Part shown: piece after piece, positions 7,450-10,752 of the stretch
How positions within the stretch are numbered: position 1 is the stretch's first letter
Layout of the letters: each line of letters opens with the position of its first letter
NCBI GenBank assembly: GCA_022564135.1
Contig: JADFLZ010000042.1
Coordinates: 1-10,752, forward strand
From: Candidatus Zixiibacteriota bacterium
GTDB lineage: Bacteria > Zixibacteria > MSB-5A5 > GN15 > FEB-12
Length of the DNA: 10,752 nucleotides
Reading direction: 5' to 3'
The notes under the pieces: model-generated
The model's input: the letters and a program-made list of their open reading frames with translations, nothing else
Database searches by the model: none
Told to the model about the DNA's origin: nothing
Translations under genes and position numbers: made by a program

Positions 7450-8760
7450 ATGAAAAAGAAAATACTGATATTTGGATCGATTGGAATCGTTGCCGTGGCG
7501 CTGCTTGTCATGAGCCTGATGTCTGGCAATGAAGCCAAAGTAGAAGTCACCGCTGCTGAAGTCGAAAGCCGCGACATAATCGAGATAGTTTCAGCTTCTG
7601 GCAGAGTTGAACCAAAGACCAAAGTTGATATAACCGCACAAATTAATGGCGAGATAGTCCGGCTGGCCGTCAAAGAAGGTGACCCGGTATCGGCGGGAGA
7701 CCTCTTGATAGTTCTGGACACAGTACAGCTTCGCTCAGATGTTAATCAGGCCAAGTATAATTTGAATGAAGTCAATGCCAGGCTTGAAGGCGCTCGCGCA
7801 ACATTGGAGCAGGCCAAAGATGAATATGACCGCCAGCAGAGACTCTTTGATAAGTCCCTGACATCCCAGACGGCCTATACCGACGCCAAATACAGATATC
7901 TGAATGCCAAATCAACAGAAAAAGCAACGGTTGCCCAGGCTAAGCAGTCGCAATTCAGATATGAGAAAGTATTGGACAATCTTGGTAAGGCTACAATCGT
8001 TGCTCCCATGAACGGCGTGGTTACTTATGTTGATTGTGAAGTCGGTGAAATCGCCCCGGCGCAGACTGCTTTTACTCAAGGAAAGACTCTCATGACAGTT
8101 TCAGATTTGAGTCTGTTTGAAGTTGAAGTAGAAGTTGACGAGACGGAAATAAATAAAGTGCAGTTAAATCAGGTAGTTGAGATTGAAGTGGATGCCTTTC
8201 CTGACACTACTTTTGCCGGAACAGTTGTTGAAATTGGCAATACCGCTGTTGTCAGCCGTGCCGGAACTCAGGATCAGGCTACAAATTTCAGAGTAAAAGT
8301 AGTTTTTGCTGACAGCGACGTCTCGGTGCGACCGGGCATGTCGGCCACAGTTGACATTACTACCAACAGGCGCGAAGAGGCTGTCTCGGTTCCTTTTAGT
8401 GCAGTAGTCATGCGTTCATTTGATATGGACTCGCTCCTGGCGGCCAGAGAACAAAAACAGTCGGCAGGCACAACTTTAGTAAACGAAGTTAACGCTGCTG
8501 AAAACGGTGACCTGGACAATAACAAGACTAAGAAAAAGAAGGATGTTGAGCGCAAGGAACTGCGCGGCGTTTTTGTAATAAAAGAAGGACGGGCAGTATT
8601 TGTAGAAATCAAAACGGGTATCGCCGATCAGAAGTATATAGAAATAACTTCAGGACTGGAACCGGGTGACTCTGTAGTCGCCGGTCCTTATAAATCTTTA
8701 AGAAAAATCAAAGACGGCGATGCCGTTGAAATTCAGAAAGAAAAGCAGGATAAAGAATAA
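7450..8760 (+). CDS. MacA/HlyD-type periplasmic adaptor
   Basis: 436 residues. Residues 2-23 form an N-terminal membrane anchor with no lipobox. Domain order is that of membrane-fusion adaptors: first lipoyl half (about 46-95, with INGEIVRLAVKEGDPVSAGD), an alpha-helical hairpin (about 95-175) that meets the TolC tunnel, second lipoyl half (ATIVAPMNGVVTYVDCEVGE, 181-200), a beta-barrel (about 215-305) and a membrane-proximal domain. Between VPFSAVVMRS (314-323) and GVFVI (373-377) lies a charged insertion of about 50 residues with Lys-rich TKKKKDVERK. This is longer than in E. coli MacA but recalls adaptors of FCB-group bacteria. The only Shine-Dalgarno-like sequence, AGAGGT, is about 13 nt from the ATG, so initiation may be weak. 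The stop abuts the ATPase start. Confidence 0.93.
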   Translation: MKKKILIFGSIGIVAVALLVMSLMSGNEAKVEVTAAEVESRDIIEIVSASGRVEPKTKVDITAQINGEIVRLAVKEGDPVSAGDLLIVLDTVQLRSDVNQAKYNLNEVNARLEGARATLEQAKDEYDRQQRLFDKSLTSQTAYTDAKYRYLNAKSTEKATVAQAKQSQFRYEKVLDNLGKATIVAPMNGVVTYVDCEVGEIAPAQTAFTQGKTLMTVSDLSLFEVEVEVDETEINKVQLNQVVEIEVDAFPDTTFAGTVVEIGNTAVVSRAGTQDQATNFRVKVVFADSDVSVRPGMSATVDITTNRREEAVSVPFSAVVMRSFDMDSLLAAREQKQSAGTTLVNEVNAAENGDLDNNKTKKKKDVERKELRGVFVIKEGRAVFVEIKTGIADQKYIEITSGLEPGDSVVAGPYKSLRKIKDGDAVEIQKEKQDKE

Positions 8761-9444
8761 ATGCCTCTTATAGAAACAAAAGACATCTGGAAAACTTATG
8801 ATATGGGGCATGAAAAAGTTCATGCTCTGCGGGGAGTCTCTATAGTAATTGAAAAGGGAGAATACGTAGCCATAATGGGGCCTTCGGGTTCGGGCAAATC
8901 GACCCTGATGAATCTTATTGGCTGTCTGGACACTCCCTCACAAGGAGAATACTATCTTAACAGCAAAGCTGTCAGCACTCTTGATGACAATGAACTGGCT
9001 AATATAAGAAACCGTGAGATCGGATTTGTTTTCCAGACATTCAATCTTCTGCCCAGAGCGACTTCGCTGCACAATGTAGAGCTGCCTCTGATATACAACG
9101 GAACTCCTACAGAAGAAAGAATCATCAAGGCCAAAGAAGCCCTGGCAAAAGTTGATTTAGAAGACAGAATAACTCACAAACCGAGCGAACTTTCCGGAGG
9201 AGAAAGGCAGAGAGTGGCAATCGCCCGGGCGCTGGTTAATAACCCTTCCTTGATTCTGGCCGACGAACCGACCGGTAACCTTGACAGCAAAACCTCAGAA
9301 GAAATCATGAAACTGTTTGACAGGCTGCATTCGCAGGGAAATACAATAATTACTGTCACCCACGAACAAAGTGTCGCCAGCCATGCCCACCGGATAATAT
9401 CACTTTTTGACGGTGCAGTGGCCAGTGATAAGAGAATCAAATAG
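8761..9444 (+). CDS. MacB/LolD-type ABC transporter ATPase subunit
   Basis: 227 residues, a single nucleotide-binding domain of normal length. Walker A GPSGSGKST is at 40-48, Q-loop Gln92 in FVFQ, signature LSGGERQR at 144-151, Walker B LILADEP at 164-170 with catalytic Glu169, D-loop NLD at 173-175 and switch His201. The stretch FNLLPRATSLHNVELPLIYNG is typical of the MacB/LolD/FtsE group, whose members move substrates mechanically rather than through a membrane pore. All catalytic residues are present, so it should be active. The ATG directly follows the adaptor's TAA without a gap, which implies translational coupling; AGGA lies about 10 nt upstream inside the adaptor gene. The permease partner follows as a separate gene, unlike E. 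coli MacB, where the two are fused. Confidence 0.96.
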   Translation: MPLIETKDIWKTYDMGHEKVHALRGVSIVIEKGEYVAIMGPSGSGKSTLMNLIGCLDTPSQGEYYLNSKAVSTLDDNELANIRNREIGFVFQTFNLLPRATSLHNVELPLIYNGTPTEERIIKAKEALAKVDLEDRITHKPSELSGGERQRVAIARALVNNPSLILADEPTGNLDSKTSEEIMKLFDRLHSQGNTIITVTHEQSVASHAHRIISLFDGAVASDKRIK

Positions 9445-9462
9445 CACAGTGGTAAACTTGAA

Positions 9463-10683
9463 ATGATCGGTTTTTCAATATTCGGTATAGCGGCAAATGC
9501 GATAAGAGCCAATAAACTCAGGTCTTCGCTGACACTTTTGGGCATCGTCTTCGGCATGGTCTCCGTGATGACAATTATATCGGCACTAGAAGGTATGATG
9601 GGGGCGATTGAAAAAGATATTGGTCGTTTGGGTCCCTCAACCTTTATGGTTGCCAAGATGATGATTTCAACTTCGGAAGAGGAGTTTCTTAAAAAGATAA
9701 AGCGGAAACCAATAGATCTGAAGTCTGCGGATCTTATCATGAACGAATGCGATTTATGCGATAAAGTTTCCCCCAGAGCGTTTGCGCAGGCCCGGCTGAA
9801 ATATGGCTCAAATTATATTCGTGACGGCAGAATCATGGCCGGAACTTACAGTTTTATTGATATTGTTGATATGGAAGTTGCCCAAGGGAGATTCCACTCG
9901 ATGGAAGACGATTTACACCGGAGTCAGGTGGTGATGATTGGCGACGGGGTCAAAGAAGAACTGTTTTCCGGAGTTGATCCAATCGGAAAAACGTTAAGAG
10001 TCGGCAGCAAGAAATACACGATCATAGGTATCGCCAAGAAGTTTGGCTCTGTGTTTGGCAATAATCGTGATAACTTCGTGGTCATGCCGCTTTCTACCTA
10101 TGGCGCCCATTTTGGGCAGCCGCGTATGGGACTGAACATTGTGATAAAAGCACTTTCAGTAGAAAAGTTAGACGACGCCATGGACGAAGTCAGGCTGCTT
10201 TTGAGGTCGCAAAGAGGTGTGCCCTATGACGAAGAAGATGATTTTGACATGCTGACTGCTGATCTTTTTCTGGAGATGTTTAATTCAATTACAAAAATAT
10301 TCCGGATGGCCCTGGTAGGAGTTTCATCAATTTCTATAGTAGTCGGCGGCATTGTGGTCATGAATGTAATGATGGTGGCAGTATCCGAAAGAACCCGCGA
10401 GATAGGCATACGCAAAGCGATTGGCGCCAAACAAAAACATATACTATTGCAGTTTCTGTTTGAGTCATTGATTCTTACCTCCAGCGGCGGACTGGTAGGT
10501 ATGTTAATCGGCTATTTGCTGGCAAAATTTCTAGTCGGAATGATTGGCATGGAGATTTCACCCTCGTCTCTGGCTATTATAGCCGGACTGTCAATTTCTA
10601 TGGGTACGGGATTGATTTTCGGAATTTACCCGGCGCTTAAAGCAGCTAAACTCGACCCCATTAAAGCACTGAGTTTTGAATAG
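9463..10683 (+). CDS. MacB/FtsX-type ABC permease
   Basis: 406 residues with the four-helix layout of this family. TM1 is at about 23-42, behind the hallmark ANKLRSSLTLLGIVFG. A large periplasmic MacB-type core domain covers about 43-280, followed by TM2 282-306, TM3 330-358 and TM4 367-392. The FtsX domain carries the coupling segment SERTREIGIRKAIGAK (308-323), which contacts the ATPase, and ends with IYPALKAAKLDPIKAL. It should form the inner-membrane part that transmits ATP-driven motion to the adaptor and TolC channel. An ECDLC motif (Cys96, Cys99) in the periplasmic domain is unusual. An in-frame TAG just upstream leaves this ATG as the first start; its Shine-Dalgarno (GTGGT) is weak, so coupling to the ATPase 18 nt upstream is likely. 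A similar gene appears to begin 8 nt downstream. Confidence 0.95.
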   Translation: MIGFSIFGIAANAIRANKLRSSLTLLGIVFGMVSVMTIISALEGMMGAIEKDIGRLGPSTFMVAKMMISTSEEEFLKKIKRKPIDLKSADLIMNECDLCDKVSPRAFAQARLKYGSNYIRDGRIMAGTYSFIDIVDMEVAQGRFHSMEDDLHRSQVVMIGDGVKEELFSGVDPIGKTLRVGSKKYTIIGIAKKFGSVFGNNRDNFVVMPLSTYGAHFGQPRMGLNIVIKALSVEKLDDAMDEVRLLLRSQRGVPYDEEDDFDMLTADLFLEMFNSITKIFRMALVGVSSISIVVGGIVVMNVMMVAVSERTREIGIRKAIGAKQKHILLQFLFESLILTSSGGLVGMLIGYLLAKFLVGMIGMEISPSSLAIIAGLSISMGTGLIFGIYPALKAAKLDPIKALSFE

Positions 10684-10691
10684 GTATTATT

Positions 10692-10752
10692 ATGCTGTTA
10701 TCTCCTGTTGAAATATCAAACGCAGTAATGATGGCTCTTGGCTCACTTTTGA
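10692..10752 (+). CDS. Start of a probable second MacB/FtsX-type permease (partial)
   Basis: Only 20 codons are inside the window (MLLSPVEISNAVMMALGSLL). AGGT lies 6 nt before the ATG, and the gap from the preceding permease is 8 nt. The amphipathic N-terminal helix leading to A-L-x-S-L-L has the form that precedes the first membrane helix in MacB-like permeases, and can be compared with MIGFSIFGIAANAIRANKL in the gene before it. Position and pattern suggest a paralogous permease, but the visible length is too short to prove it. Confidence 0.55.
   Translation, partial: MLLSPVEISNAVMMALGSLL

Noticed and set aside
9174..9740. A 188-codon minus-strand open frame across the ATPase-permease junction
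   Set aside because: It is antisense to two well-supported genes with intact motifs, and its translation shows no recognisable domain.
1..10752. CRISPR array, insertion sequence, tRNA or defence system
   Set aside because: I saw no regularly spaced repeats, terminal inverted repeats, transposase or nuclease motifs, or tRNA-like cloverleaf in either strand.

Overview
The window looks like a chromosomal segment of a Gram-negative bacterium. It has moderate GC by eye and carries lipoprotein and Sec-type signal sequences, a TolC-type outer-membrane channel and periplasmic adaptor, and an energy-linked membrane pyrophosphatase. The adaptor has a lysine-rich insertion and a C-terminal 'GPYKSL' segment that recall adaptors from Bacteroidetes and related FCB-group phyla. 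A little-studied FCB-type lineage (Zixibacteria-like, for example) is my guess, but no rRNA or other marker gene is present to settle it. I see no mobile element, CRISPR array, tRNA or rRNA, so this is ordinary chromosome rather than an island.

Left end (1-1577): a minus-strand gene runs off the left edge. It starts at a TTG codon behind a strong Shine-Dalgarno. It encodes a predicted single-pass membrane protein with a cytoplasmic zinc ribbon, an acidic linker, a transmembrane helix, and outer-face carboxypeptidase-regulatory-like and PEGA-like beta domains. About 225 bp separate it from a divergent gene on the plus strand with a good sigma-70-type promoter. That gene (1578-2972) encodes a large lipoprotein in which I see two diverged copies of a beta domain resembling the extracytoplasmic domain of RskA-type anti-sigma factors. 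It ends at a clear intrinsic terminator.

Middle (3010-5300): a monocistronic hppA unit with its own promoter, a 15-bp palindrome in the leader, a strong Shine-Dalgarno and a 3' hairpin. Active-site motifs are intact. The residues that separate subfamilies mark it as a K+-dependent membrane pyrophosphatase with the gate glutamate in the position used by Na+-pumping members.

Right half (5372-10752): a co-directional run of a Yip1-family membrane protein, a TolC-family outer-membrane channel, a MacA/HlyD-type adaptor, a MacB/LolD-type ABC ATPase and an FtsX/MacB-type permease. The first codons of an apparent second permease follow at the right edge. Gaps after the TolC gene are 26, 0, 18 and 8 nt, so these genes are very probably one operon. 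The products should assemble into a tripartite ABC efflux or secretion machine that uses cytoplasmic ATP to push a substrate from the inner membrane or periplasm through the TolC channel. The substrate cannot be read from the sequence. The tandem permeases suggest a heterodimeric membrane part served by one ATPase.
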